In this document: positions 11,428 through 22,620 of the stretch, one piece after another | How the letters are laid out: the number at the start of each line of letters is the position of its first letter | How positions within the stretch are numbered: the first letter of the stretch is position 1 | Assembly (NCBI GenBank): GCA_963691705.1 | Contig: OY829542.1 | Location: 40,781,105 to 40,845,104, forward strand | From: Viola odorata | Taxonomy: Eukaryota > Streptophyta > Magnoliopsida > Malpighiales > Violaceae | Reading direction: 5' to 3' | Length of the DNA: 64,000 nt | Notes under the pieces: model-generated | Told to the model about the DNA's origin: nothing | The model's database searches: none | What the model saw: only the letters and a program-made list of their open reading frames with translations | Translations under genes and position numbers: made by a program

Positions 11428-12857
11428 GCATCTCCAACTGTCCCTTCCTAATCTTGGATATCGCCCCCTATTTGTCTCTTTTCTGAAAACTTTTAACTTT
11501 TTGTAACCCTTGGAGGTTTTGAACAGTTATCTATTTTGTTTGTCATCTCTTTTTCCCGTTAATCTTCTTCATGCCATTTCTCATTCTCTGAATATCCATA
11601 AATCAATTGAAGATAGATTATCATATCGAAGCGATATGAATGATAGATTGCCTTAATAATGTGCTGAATTTTAGAGTAAGATTACGCTAGCAAGGCAGCC
11701 TTATCGCCGATAACGTTTTACGGCCGTATACCACGTTCAAAGAGATTATAGTGTAACGATGCTAAAGGTATGGCGCCCTACAGAGATAACGTTATTCTTC
11801 ATATAACTTCATGATCACAATCTTGCAATTATGATAAATATTTCCCGAGATAGATAGGATGTGTTATGCTTTGGTGACGAATATAAGTATTTTCTTTGCT
11901 TCAGAGAAATAATATATCCATAACGAGGTGACAACATCGAAGATAAAGTGTCATTATGAGATAATGTTGCTCACCGGATAGTTCCAAAAATGCAAACTCG
12001 CGATAACCAGATATTTCCCACAGTAAGTAGAATATGTTCCATATCGGTAAAAGAAGATATTGTGACGATATAGCTGTATGTATTTCCAAGCCAAGGATAA
12101 CATTCTGATGACGTTGTTGTTTTGGATATTACTCTTGTTTCCTCGGTGAGATAATGTCGTTCAAGAGATAACTCAAGGAATAAGAGGTCTCACGATAATG
12201 TTATATTGTTGTAGATATTTTCCGTCGCTAATAGAGGACGCCATGTTAATAAATGTAGATGTCTCCTTCTTTGTTTAGAGATATCCTGTCGATGTGGTAT
12301 TGCAGAATATATGCTCCCGTGTCAAGGAGAGAATAATATGACTATAAACAAGAATTTTCCCTAATACCAAGGGTAGAAGATACTGTAAGGTTGCCATTAC
12401 CACTGAAAATGCATTCCCTCATTAAGGGTGAAAGATACCTTGTAGATAACCGTAGATTTATGTCTCCTCTTTAGATAAGAGATACCATATCCTTGAGTAG
12501 ATATCTTCCTGGTAGGCCCCTTACAATTAATTTTGTAACGTCATTTGCACACAAATCTTCGGAGAATATTTCAATATTTCCTGTATGCTTCTTTATATCC
12601 TACCAACTTCCCACCACATAGGTTTTGCAACAGGAGCCTCATGTTCAACGGTTAACCATAAGGAATTCTATAGGCAAGATTGCTAGAATTAATGATAGAA
12701 ATACCTGATAAAATTTCTTGAATGTGATCTATCAAGATTCCTCTATGATTTTGCCGCCTTCGTGGGCATTGGTCTCTCTATTATTTCAATATTTCCATAA
12801 TTTTTCCTGCAAATCCTCAAATGTTGCTTTACCATGTTAGCAAAATGACATGTAATA
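11428..12857. other. AT-rich non-coding interior of element A
   Basis: No gene. The sequence is strewn with GATAACG/GATAATG words (for example near 11718, 11782, 11963, 12151 and 12193). Near 12830 it shares 'CATGTTAGCAAAATGACATGTAATA' words with element D. Presumed 3' untranslated region of the retroelement between the antisense genes and pol. Confidence 0.5.
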
Positions 12858-12897
12858 GTGGGCATTAATCGCATCTGTAAGCATTCACCCAGATGTG

Positions 12898-13008
12898 CCG
12901 GGATATTACTGGTATTACTTTTTCATCCAACCTCGCTGGATTCGGCCTCGCCGAGGTATTACTGGTATTACTTTTCCATCCAGCCTCGCTGGATCCGGCC
13001 TTGCCGGG
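12898..13008. repeat. Two ~53-bp tandem repeats
   Basis: Two close copies of a unit beginning GGTATTACTGGTATTACTTT and ending in a CTCGCTGGATCCGGCC/GCCGG segment. A third, truncated copy follows (GTATTACTCATCCAACC). Confidence 0.75.
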
Positions 13009-13081
13009 GTATTACTCATCCAACCACTTCGTCGGGTATTTGCCATCCGGTTATTTGCTGGGATATTCCTTTTATCTCGAG

Positions 13082-13440
13082 TTTCAACGATCGGCCTGGA
13101 GTGTGCCTCATCTTAGTGAGTCGTCTGATCAGGATCGGTTGTCACAAGGATAGGATTTTCACTTCCAGGCGTTGAGTCTTCATTTCCCCGGAGCATGCCT
13201 CATCTTAGTGAGTCGTCTGTGTTAGCACGGTTATCATAAGGATAGGATTTTCACTTCCAAGGGTGCCAAGGCGTGCCTCGTCTTAGTGAGTCGTCTGTAT
13301 TAGCATGGTTGTCACAAGGATAGGATTTTCACTCCTGGCGTTGAATCTTTAAGTATGCCAGGGCGTGCCTCATCTTAGTGAGTCGTCTGATCAGGAGCGG
13401 TTGTCACAAGGATAGGATTTTAACTCCTGGCACCCTTCAT
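13082..13440. repeat. 3'-region minisatellite of element A
   Basis: Four copies anchored on 'G(C/T)GTGCCTCATCTTAGTGAG' and 'CACAAGGATAGGATTTTCACT', starting near 13101, 13193, 13271 and 13363 (spacings about 92, 78, 92). It is homologous in layout to the array at 3186-3669. It lies just downstream of the pol terminus in element sense. Confidence 0.85.
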
Positions 13441-13509
13441 TATCTACGCGTTATTAACCACAAAACACACGAAGATATTCTTGATTTGATCATTAAAATA
13501 TATTATTAA

Positions 13510-14640
13510 CGTTAGCCAAAAGCTTACTGAAGCATTTCATGTTCTAGCATGGTATAATTTTAAACGAGCTATATTCCAGGAATTTGGTAAGGGGGTACCG
13601 TCAAGTATTTCCAGGTGATATGCTCCCCTTCCAATAACGCGAGTGACACGGTACGGGTCGTCCCAATTAGAGGTAAGCTTCCACATGCGTTGTCCGGCTA
13701 CTCACTTGTCTCTATGTACTAGGTCTCCCGCTTTTAACAAGCGTTCCTTAACGCGCTTATTGTGATATCGCGCCATCTTTCTCTTGTAATGTAGCGTCTT
13801 TAAAATGGTTGCTTCGTGTAATTCTGGTAACGCATCGAGATTGGCCCATAATCTTTCTTCATTCAATTCTTCTTTATAGTATGCTACCCGTAAGCTCAGA
13901 GTTCCTATTTCCACCGGTATGACAACTTCAGTGCCAAACATGCATTTACGAGGGTTTAACTTCATTCGGTATTCTTTCATTACGTCAAACACTTCTTGTA
14001 AGTCCATCAAGTGATCTTCAAAACTTTTGCTTTTAACTAACAAGTCATCCACATAGGCTTCTAACTTTCTTCCTATCTGCTTTTCAAAAACTTGGTTTAC
14101 CATACGTTGGAAAGTCACCCCGGCATTTTTCAGTCCAAATGGCATCACCTTATAACAATCTGTGGCTTTTGGAGTGATGAAAGTGGTTTTCTCTTATCTT
14201 CAATTGTCATAGGGATCTGATGGTACCCCGAGTTGGCATCTAAGGAGCTCAAGTAAGCATATCCAGCAGTCTGGGCAACTAACTGATCGATGCGAGGGAG
14301 CGGATAGCAATCTTTGGGGCAAGCGTCGTTCAAATCGGTGAAGCCAATACACATGGGCCACTCTCCATTAGGTTTCGGGAAAAGAACAGGATTGGCTAAC
14401 CAAGCTGGGTATTGGACTTCTCGGATAAAGCCCACTTCTAAAAGCTTTGATACCTCCTTGTTTATAGCTCCAGCCTTCTCAGCAGAGAAAGCTCGCCGTC
14501 TTTGTTGAATGGGCTTCGCATCAGGATCGACGTTAAGTCGATACTCTGCAACTTCTCAGGCAATACCCGGTATGTCTGTAGGTTTCCAAGTGAATTCTCT
14601 ATGGCGTTTGTTTAACAGTTGAGTCAGCTGCATCCTTTTT
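13510..14640 (-). pseudogene. Gypsy pol remnant: reverse transcriptase fused to integrase C-terminus
   Basis: Read leftward from 14640. The RT fingers (FLEVGFIREVQYPAWLANPV, FTDLNDACPKD) are followed by palm motifs 'MPFGLKNAGVTFQRM' and the catalytic 'AYVDDLLVKSK'. Right after 'LNPRKCMFG' (about 13950) the frame continues as the integrase tail 'TEVVIPVEIGTLSLRVAYY', then 'GAYHLEILDGTPLP' near 13590. RT thumb, RNase H and integrase zinc and core domains are deleted without loss of frame at the junction. Other breaks are TGA near 14556, a frameshift near 14150-14190, and TGA near 13710. Cannot be functional. Confidence 0.8.
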
Positions 14641-14679
14641 TTTTTGACTTAGTTTTTCACTTACCAAGAAATTCGCTCC

Positions 14680-15283
14680 TTACACTCCGTTAACGGCCAC
14701 TAGTATCATCTTGTCTACCGGTTGGGTGCACTTTTCATCTTTCTTTTCAAAAGGGTCCGCTATTACGCATACGTATGTGTCACAGCTTCCCCGTGTCATA
14801 AGCAAGTAACATTCGGTTGCCAACTTCTGATCACCTTTGGTTGAGACTACTCCATCCCAAGAGGGATATTTCAACCTCAAATATTTTTGGGAGATTACTG
14901 CGCCGAAACGGTTGAGGAATGGATGCCCGAGTATGGCGTAATAGGGCAAAGTTAGATCCACTACTAGAAACAACAGTTCTTCCTGTCCTTTAGAGGTGTT
15001 CTCCCTGAAGTATACAGACAAAAGGGTAACTCTGATTACGGGAATGGGGACTCCATCTACCCCCATTATCGGCTTCTTGCGAGGTGTTAACTCAGTTGCT
15101 GGCCATTTCATGAGGTTGTAGGCTTCTAGCGAAAATAGGTTTACCGCACTGCCATTATCGACAAGAGTTCTTCTGATTCCATGATTGCCAATAACGGGTG
15201 TAATCACTAACGCATCATTGTGCAGAAAAATGACACCTTTCTCGTCTTCTTTGGAGAAAGATAATATCATTCAATCCAGAGCG
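14680..15283 (-). pseudogene. Gypsy aspartic protease domain of element A
   Basis: Retropepsin-like domain of the Gag-Pol polyprotein. Active-site region 'RTLVDNGSAVNLF' (the usual Asp-(Ser/Thr)-Gly is here Asp-Asn-Gly), then 'LPYYAILGHPFLNRFGAVIS' with the conserved Leu-Gly flap. Open from 15270 to 14680. The N-terminal side is cut by the Copia insertion at 15284-15288, and its upstream part resumes at 19782. Confidence 0.8.
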
Positions 15284-15288
15284 CTAAT

Positions 15289-15528
15289 TTTTGGGTATGT
15301 GGAGTCTGATATACCACATCACTAGCATAGGGAATGGAGGTCGTCCCTTTCCCTATAAATAGACTCTCTTGTAATTGTAAAACTAACGAATATTAAGACT
15401 AATAATATTTGTGCGGTTTGTGGAGTGCGGCTAGACCGATACCACGTTAATCCTTTGTCTTGTCTATTGTCGTTTATCTTTCTCAATCTAGGTTATCTTT
15501 CGGTCTCCTACTCAGGTAATTCCTAACA
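15289..15528 (+). repeat. 5' LTR of the Copia element
   Basis: 240 bp with TATA motif CTATAAATA at about 15352. The first dinucleotide is TT where the 3' LTR has TG. The other differences from the 3' LTR are three single substitutions. Confidence 0.93.
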
Positions 15529-15530
15529 AC

Positions 15531-15542
15531 TGGTAGCAGAGC
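15531..15542 (+). other. Primer binding site (initiator tRNA-Met)
   Basis: TGGTAGCAGAGC, two bases after the 5' LTR. One mismatch from the usual plant Copia PBS TGGTATCAGAGC. Confidence 0.85.
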
Positions 15543-15562
15543 AAGGTTAGCAAGTAGGAGCG

Positions 15563-18500
15563 ATGGCAGACAATGGGAAGATAAAGATCGACAAGTTTGA
15601 TGGGACAGACTTTGGATTTTGGAAGATGCAAGTCGGGGATTTGCTGTATCAGAAGAAGCTGCACGAACCTTAGAGGAGAAAAAGCCAGAGGCGATGAAAC
15701 AACAAGATTGGGACTTGTTAGATTGTGATACGGTTGACACTGGCGAAGAACGTTGCTTACAACATTGTTGGTGAGAAGACTACACACGGACTAATAAAGG
15801 CGTTATCAAATCTGTACGAGAAGACCTCTGCAGCTAATAAGGTATGTTTGATTCGTCTATTAGTCAATACGAGGATGAAAGAAGGTGGTTCTATTGCTGA
15901 TCATGTGAACGAATTTAATTCTATACTGTCTAGATTAGTTTCCGTTGAGATTAAATTCGATGATGAAGTACAGGCCTTGTTGTTGTTGTCCTCGTTACCT
16001 GACAGCTGGTCAGGGTTTGTCACAGCAGTTAGCAATTCGTCTGAGACTACTAAGCTAACATTCACAGGAATTCGCAACTCAATTCTTGGAGAAGACATTC
16101 GTAGGAGGAATTCTGGGGAATCATCGGGCTCTTTGTTGAGTATGGATGGTAGAGGCAGACAAGTTGGGAAGGGGCAGAATCAAGGGCGAAACAGATCAAA
16201 GTTCAGGAAGAGAGGGCAGTCCAAGAATCGCAAGGATATTGTGTGCTGGAACTGTCAAAAGACTGGTCACTTTAGGAATCAGTGTATGGCTCCTATAGTT
16301 CCTAAACCAAAGAAGAATGATGATAACTCAGTTAACACAGTGGAAGAAGTTAGTGATGATGCGCTGATTTGTTGTGTTGAGTGTTCTATTGAATCTTAGG
16401 TCATGGATTCTGGTGCATCATTCCATGCCACTTCAAGCAAGGATTCAATGTTAAATTTCAGATCTGGAAATTTTGGCAAAGTTCGTCTTGCTGATGACGA
16501 GACTTTGGACATTACAGGTATGGGAGACATCAAAGTCAGAACTTCCTTTGGAACAATCTGGTTGTTAAAAGATGTTAGATACGTTCCTGGACTCAAGAGG
16601 ATGCTGCTCTCTGTGGGTCAGTTGGATGAGGAAGGGTATCGTGTTATCTTTGGAAACAGACAATGGAAGGTTGTGAAGGGGAATTTGGTTGTTACTCGTG
16701 GTGATAAGGTTGGAACTCTTTATACTATGGAACAATCATGTGACGAGGTTAATGTAGTTACTGATGATGTTGGTCCATCGACTCTCTGGCACCAAAGGCT
16801 TGGGCATATGAGTCAGAAGGGTATGAAGTTGCTAGTTTCTAAAAGCAAGATTCTGAAACTGAAGAATGTGGAAGTTGGATTCTGTGAACCATGTGTGTTT
16901 GGGAAGCAGAAACGAGTTACTTTTGCAAAATCAGGGAATGCACCCAAGTCTGGGAAGTTAGAGCTAGTTCATACAGATGTGTATGGACCGACTACAGTTA
17001 CCTCCTTAGGAGGATCACGCTACTATGTCACTTTCATTGATTATGCCACTAGAAAGGTATGGGTTTATTTTCTGAAAAATATATCTGACGTGTTTGAAAC
17101 CTTTAAGAAGTGAAAGGCAGAAGTTGAAAATCAGACAAGGTTGCAGATTAAGAGCCTGAAATCAGATAATGGGGGTGAATATAGTAGTGATGAGTTCAAA
17201 GCCTATTGTGTAGAACATGGAATTAGAATGATAAAGACTATTCCTGAGACACCGCAGCATAATGGAGTTGTAGAGCGAATGAATAGGACTTTGAATGAGA
17301 GAGCCAAGAGTATGAGGATACATGCAGGATTGCCAAAGATGTTTTGGGTAGATGCAGTTAGTACAACGACATATCTCATTAACAGAGGACCCTCAGTTCC
17401 TTTGGGGTTCAAGAGTCCAGAGGAAGAGTGGCAAGAAAAAGAGGTAAATCTCTCACACTTGAGAGTTTTTGGTTGCGTTTCTTATGTGCGGATTAAAGAT
17501 TCTGACAGGGATAAGCTTGATCCTAAAGCAAAGAAGGTTACTTTTATTGGCTATGGCTCAGATGGGATACCATTCTGGGATGAGTTGAATAGGAAAGTCA
17601 TTAGAAGCAGAGATGTCACCTTCAATGAGAATGCAATATATAAGGATAAGTTTGCGGCCAGATTCTGAAACTACAAAGGAACAAGAAATTAAAGAGCAGA
17701 TTGTGTTGGAAGACATTATAGAGGATGTTCTTGCAGGGGACAGTGGGAGTTTGGCAAACAGAGATGCTGAGGAGGCAGTCCCAGTTGCCCCAGATGTGCC
17801 AGTAAGAAGATCAAATAGAGTTTCCCGACCGCCATAAAGATACTCTCCTTCAACTTATTACTTGCTTTTGATTGAGGATGGTGAGCCTGAGAGTTATTCA
17901 GAGGCAATGCAGATGGATGAGTCAATTCAGTGGGAGCTAGCTATGAACGAGGAGATGAGTTCGCTTGAGAAGAATGAGACTTGGTCGTTGACTAAGTTAC
18001 CAGCAGGAAAGAAGTCTTTGCAGAATAAATGGGTGTTCAAGATTAAAGAAGAACTTGATGGCAGTAAGAGATACAAGGCAAGGTTAGTGGTGAAAGGTTT
18101 TCAGCAGGAAAAGGGCATTGACTACAATGAGATTTTTTCTCCGGTTGTCAAGATGACTACTATCAGACTTGTTTTGGGTATCGTGGCTGCAGAGGAATTA
18201 CATCTAGAGCAGCTAGATGTGAAGACCGGGTTATTACATGGTGATCTTGAGGAGGACATTTATATGACACTGCCAGAGGGGTTCCCGGTAGCTGGGAAAG
18301 AGGATATGGTTTGCAAGCTGAAAAAGAGCTTGTATGGTTTGAAGCAAGCACCAAGACAGTGGTACTTGAAATTTGACAGCTTTATGATAAGGAGTGGGTA
18401 CACGAGGAGTACTATGGATCATTATTGCTATGTTAAGCAATTTGATTCATCTTATATTATATTGTTGTTGTATGTTGATGACATGTTAATCGCAGGATCT

Positions 18501-19432
18501 GACATGAGGGAAATCAACAAGTTGAAGAGACAGATGTCTCTAGATTTTGAGGTGAAGGATTTGGGTCCCTCAAAGCAGATACTTGGTATGAGAATCATCA
18601 GAGACAGAAGTGAAGGTACTCTAAAATTGTTGCAAGAGAAGTACATTGGGAAGGTGTTAAATAAGTTTAACCTCCAAGATGCGAAGATTAGAAGTACGCC
18701 TTTGGGAGCCCACTTCAATCTCACAAAGAAGCAGTCACCTCAAACGGATGAAGACAAGGAAGAAATGGCTAATGTTCCGTATGCATCTGCAGTTGGTAGT
18801 TTGATGTATGCTATGGTGTGCACGAGACCAGACATTGCTCATGCAGTGGGAGTTGTTAGCAGATTCATGTCTAATCCTGGGAGAGAGCATTGGGAGGCGG
18901 TTAAGTGGCTGCTACGCTACTTGAAAGGTACCTCTAAGGTTGCATTATGTTTCCTCAGGAAAGATGTAATCTTGGAAGGATTCACTGATGCAGATTTGGG
19001 TGGTTGCGAGGATACAAGGAAGAGTACTACGGGATATACTTTCACTTTGGGTCGCACAGCAGTTAGTTGGATGTCTCGACTTCAAAAGAGTGTTGCTTTT
19101 TCAACCACGGAAGCAGAGTACATGGCTATTTCAGAAGCCAGCAAGGAAATGATTTGGTTAAAGAATTTTCTTAAGGAGTTGGGCAAGAAACAGGAAGACA
19201 TCGCTCTGTACAGCGACAGTCAGAGTGCCATTCATCTTGTGAAGAACCTGTGTTTCATGCTAGGACAAAACACATCCAGTTGAGATATCACTTTATCAGA
19301 GAGTTGATTAGTGATGGTACTTTGCCCTTGAAGAAAATCCTTGGTTCAAGGAATCCAGCAGATATGCTGACCAAGGTGGTTACTAAAGAGAAGTTGAATT
19401 TTTGCATAGCTTCAACTGCCCTTCAGAACTGA
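15563..19432 (+). pseudogene. Copia gag-pol, interrupted
   Basis: Gag starts MADNGKIKIDKFDG at 15563. It holds UBN2-type gag and the zinc knuckle CWNCQKTGHFRNQC (about 16245-16290). Protease 'MDSGASFHATSS' begins at 16403. The integrase has its GAG-pre H/C motif and catalytic region 'TDVYGP' and 'SDNGGEYSSDEF'. RT has 'LDVKTGLLHGDL' and 'LLYVDDMLIAGS'. RNase H has 'ADLGGCEDTRKSTTGY' and 'STTEAEYMA'. Breaks: TAG at 15671, a frameshift near 15725, TAG at 16397-16399 just before the protease, TGA at 17111, a frameshift near 17640, TAA near 17835, and a frameshift near 19250. These are several independent inactivating changes. Confidence 0.92.
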
Positions 19433-19525
19433 CTGTTGAGAAAGGCTCAGCACATATAGAGCTGCTTAATGTTGTTGGGTTTTACTAGAGTTACATGAGT
19501 GAGAGTGGACCTATGATCAGTCTCC

Positions 19526-19536
19526 AAGTGGGAGAT
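19526..19536 (+). other. Polypurine tract of the Copia element
   Basis: AAGTGGGAGAT directly before the 3' LTR. The preceding CTCCAAGTGGGAGATTGTTGG context is typical of plant Copia elements. Confidence 0.85.
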
Positions 19537-19776
19537 TGTTGGGTATGTGGAGTCTGATATACCACATCACTAGCATAGGGAATGGAGGTCGGCCCTTTCC
19601 CTATAAATAGACTCTCTTGTAATTGTAAAACTAACGAATATTAAGACTAATAATATTTGTGCAGTTTGTGGAGTGCGGCTAGACCGATACCACGTTAATC
19701 CTTTGTCTTGTCTATTGTCGTTTATCTTTCTCAATCTAGGTTATCTTTCGCTCTCCTACTCAGGTAATTCCTAACA
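19537..19776 (+). repeat. 3' LTR of the Copia element
   Basis: 240 bp, TGTTGGG...CTAACA, followed by the target duplication CTAAT. Four differences from the 5' LTR. Confidence 0.95.
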
Positions 19777-19781
19777 CTAAT

Positions 19782-21814
19782 CTCAACACCTTTTATTAAC
19801 GCAGCTTCTCGTTTCCTCTTGCCTCTAGTCATAGGTGTTAATGGCTCAGGTTCATCGAGATATGGTGTGCCTCCGGTTATAATGTTGATGATGGGAATGT
19901 CTTCATCATGGATCGTTAACATTTCTCTGACTCTTCCAGTGGGGGCGGTGTCATTCCCAGTGGTGTGGAGAAGCGTCTGTCTGTCGTCTTGTGTCCTATT
20001 TATCGGGTTTCTCGTGGCTTCTTCTCTAGCCTTGGTGGCAAATTCTCCGAGGTAGCCCTCTTCTACCAAACGTCGGTGGCATGTCCCTTGACTTTATAGA
20101 ACTTACAATAAGCATTTTCTCTTCCTCCCATAATTACCCCAGGTTTTATGGGGGCTGGATAACGGATGGGCAGTTTCCGTTGCTGGATAATTGCCAGAAT
20201 TTCTACTCTCGGAAGTATAAGGGAAGGGAGATCAGGATCATAAATCCTGCCCTTGGGTGGGTCCACTTGTCGCTGAGTGGGGGAATTGTCGGGCCTTCCC
20301 CTTGGAAAATTGCCTCTTTGCCGGTTCGAGGCTCTAGGGATGTGATATTTTCGTTGAGCATAATCGTCAATAGAGCGAATGTCAAGAGTCGTATTGGTAT
20401 GAGTGTCATGAGCTAGAGGTGCGTTCTGTGGCACATTCTGAATCTTGTCGCTACTCTCTTCCCGCTCCATCTTCGCGTAATTGTGAGCTTTCAGCCTCAG
20501 CGCGTCTAAAGTCGTTGGGGGGTCCACCATCAACGTGTCCTGTAATTTTCCATAACAGCAGTTTCGCTTCAAAGCTTCCACAGTGAAATCAACGGTAACA
20601 TCTGGCGTTAACGAAATTTCCATATCAAAACGACTAAGGAAATCCCTCAAAGATTCTTGAGGTTTCTTATGTATATCAAATAAAGTTGCAGCAGACTTTT
20701 TGATAGGAATAGTTGTGCTGAATCAACTCCGGAACTTAGCTTCCAACTGCGAGAAACTGTCGATCGATCTAGTTGGGAGTCCCTCAAACCAAAGACACGC
20801 GACCCCTAATAATATCATGACAAAAATCTGGCACAAGGCCTGATCACTGTGAGTTTGGAATTACACAAAATCTTTTACCTTGTTAAGGTGGGAGATGGGA
20901 TCCTTTGTGCCGTCATAAGATTCCGTGGGGAGTTTCACATGTCGGCTGACTCTATGATACCGTATGCGGTAGCTAAATGGATTGCCAGTGTTATCCTCAG
21001 GGATCCTGCGAGGATGACGGGGGGAGAAACCTCCAAATGACGTGTTTGCCTTTGAGGATTAGGCGTGCAATATCGCCTGAGGGACCGACTATGACTCCTT
21101 GGTGAGCGGGTTCGATACCTTCTGCTACTGGATCTTCCGCTGCGTCGAGGAGATGTATCTTCCCATCGTCTGTCTTGCCTAATGTCCCAATGGCTCCTGT
21201 TTGCATTGTCCCACAGTTCTCTTGCAAATAGTGGAACCTCGTGCGTGTGTAGGGCGAGAGATTCTCCTTGTCTCTGAGTGATGTGAGGAGTGCTGACGGG
21301 GGTAATTGATGTAGGCAGAGTCATGAACACATTTTCTGGTTGAAGCGGTGATAACGGCCAGGCAGTAACAATCGATGGAGTGAATAAAGCCTAATGGGGA
21401 ACTGTAGAGCCTGAAGCGCTCGGGGCAGATCCTAAGGCTAGTGCGGTCAACTGTTCCAACTGGATACGCAAAGCTACTAAGGAATCGGTTAGGGCATTAT
21501 TTGGGTCGTCCACCCTAGATCTGACCTGTGGCGAGGTTGAGAGGCTAGATCCTGCTATCTGGGAGGGCAAAGCACTCCCCTAGGAGGTCGAAATTCCCAT
21601 CGTGGACTCGAAAAGAGAAAAAAGACTGGGTGGATGGGGTCTCTTGAATCATGGTAGGGGTGGCTCTGGTGGAGAGGGGGAAAAGTTCTCTGCGGGGCAT
21701 GAAAGGAGGGCCATGCGACCGAGATGGGGTAGAATCTTGGTTGGAAGCCATGATCTTTGTGTCTCCAGAAGAGAAAGAAAGAGAAGAGGGAGCTTGGTTA
21801 TTAAGGATGCTCAC
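19782..21814 (-). pseudogene. Gypsy gag of element A, interrupted
   Basis: Reads leftward from a start at 21814 or 21751 (MASNQDSTPSRSHG). It has an Arg/Ser-rich N-terminal stretch (SPRRSGRSSSRRYRTRSP, about 21100-21180). The retrotransposon gag domain follows (FEGLPTRSI, then ESLRDFLSRFDMEISL and an ALKRN...DPPTTLDALR stretch, about 20935-20450). The zinc knuckle is degenerate (AYCKFYKVKGHATDVW, 20063-20110). The end 'RKREAALIKGVEI' leads into the protease and is cut by the Copia element. Several stops and frame changes (near 20725, 20860 and 21400) break it. Confidence 0.8.
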
Positions 21815-21829
21815 TTAATACGACCAAGA

Positions 21830-21849
21830 CTCTCAATGAAAGCACTATT
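21830..21849 (-). other. Possible primer binding site region of element A
   Basis: On the element's sense strand the bases right after the 5' LTR read AATAGTGCTTTCATTGAGAG. This is where the PBS must lie. I cannot match it to a specific tRNA 3' end from sequence alone. Confidence 0.3.
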
Positions 21850-22359
21850 TGATAGTATTTGATCTTCTGGAGAGGGATGAGTATGGAAAGTGGCCTCCTG
21901 AGATTACTGTTCTCGTCGTCCAGTGTACCTGCAAAGCGCCGGAGGGGGTCTCCGGCGTAGGAACTCCGATGCTTAAGTTAGTATGAGTGGTTAAAATGGC
22001 AGAGCTTCAACTAGCTAGTTTAGGCTTACCTCTTTATCTTGAATGTTGGGGTATTTATAGGCAAAAAGTGGACGTTAAGGGGGGCGTTATCTTAAGTCAA
22101 TAACGCCCAGGGTTCTCAGTTGACGTCTTATAACGCCAGGGATGGGATAACGCCGTTTGTGTGAACAGATATCTAGTGAGACCCCCCCTCCCCCCCCCCC
22201 CCCCCCCCCCCCCCCGTTAACGTCGACCATCCCGGGATTCCGAGTAAGAAGTGGGAGGTGAGAACTACAGTAGTTCAGTCTAGGTGACAACAACAGTACT
22301 CCGTCCTTGTCATCGAGTGTAAGGACGAAAATTCCCGGAAATCACTTTTATAGTTATCA
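21850..22359 (-). repeat. 5' LTR of element A
   Basis: 510 bp, direct repeat of 3670-4159. Sense-strand TATA box is the reverse complement of GTATTTATAGG at 22051-22061. A run of 26 C (22190-22215), preceded by 7 C and one T, is a long G tract on the sense strand, upstream of the TATA box and so in U3. Confidence 0.88.
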
Positions 22360-22620
22360 TCGTCTGGTCAGGACCAACTGTCACACGGATAGGTATTTTC
22401 ACTCCTGGTATAATCTTGATTTCATCTACAAAATAGCCAAGAGAAACGATACCAGAATTTTTTTAACGTGGTTCAGCGTTAAAGCCTACGTCCACGATGT
22501 TAGTATAATACAATTTCAAATATGCAATATTCCAAAAACTAGGTAACGGGGTACCATTCATGTCCTCCAAATGATACGCTCCCTTGCTCAATGACACGAG
22601 CGACTCGGTATGTCAAAAAG
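22360..22620 (-). mobile_element. Element D, right half (continuation of the split minisatellite and pol end)
   Basis: Starts with the rest of the minisatellite unit interrupted at 3669 ('GGTCAGGACCAACTGTCACACGGATAGG'-type, see 3240-3290). It then has sequence matching the integrase C-terminal end of element A (13560-13700) at the DNA level: reading leftward, 'RVARVIEQGS' corresponds to 'RVTRVIGRGA' in A. Similarity ends abruptly near 22620. Confidence 0.65.

Larger units (their letters stand above)
15289..19776 (+). mobile_element. Ty1/Copia element, TNT1/Tork-like
   Basis: Complete LTR retrotransposon. Two 240-bp LTRs differ at four positions and are flanked by an exact 5-bp target duplication CTAAT (15284-15288 and 19777-19781). 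It has a PBS complementary to initiator tRNA-Met, a single gag-pol region in order gag, protease, integrase, RT, RNase H (Copia order), and a polypurine tract. It sits in the protease gene of element A in the opposite orientation. Low LTR divergence indicates a fairly recent insertion, yet gag-pol is broken at several places. Confidence 0.95.
3670..22359 (-). mobile_element. Tat-lineage Ty3/Gypsy element A (host of a nested Copia)
   Basis: Bounded by direct LTRs (490 and 510 bp) that start TGATAG and end TTATCA. Flanks CCGTC (3665-3669) and TCGTC (22360-22364) form a 5-bp target duplication with one mismatch. Gag is next to the right LTR on the minus strand, followed leftward by protease, RT and an integrase tail. 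Between pol and the left (3') LTR lies a plus-strand module of four genes antisense to gag-pol. Such antisense ORFs and 3' tandem repeats are known from the Tat lineage (Grande, Retand, RIRE2 types). Total 18.7 kb, about 14.2 kb without the nested Copia. All the gag-pol domains are damaged. Confidence 0.85.
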
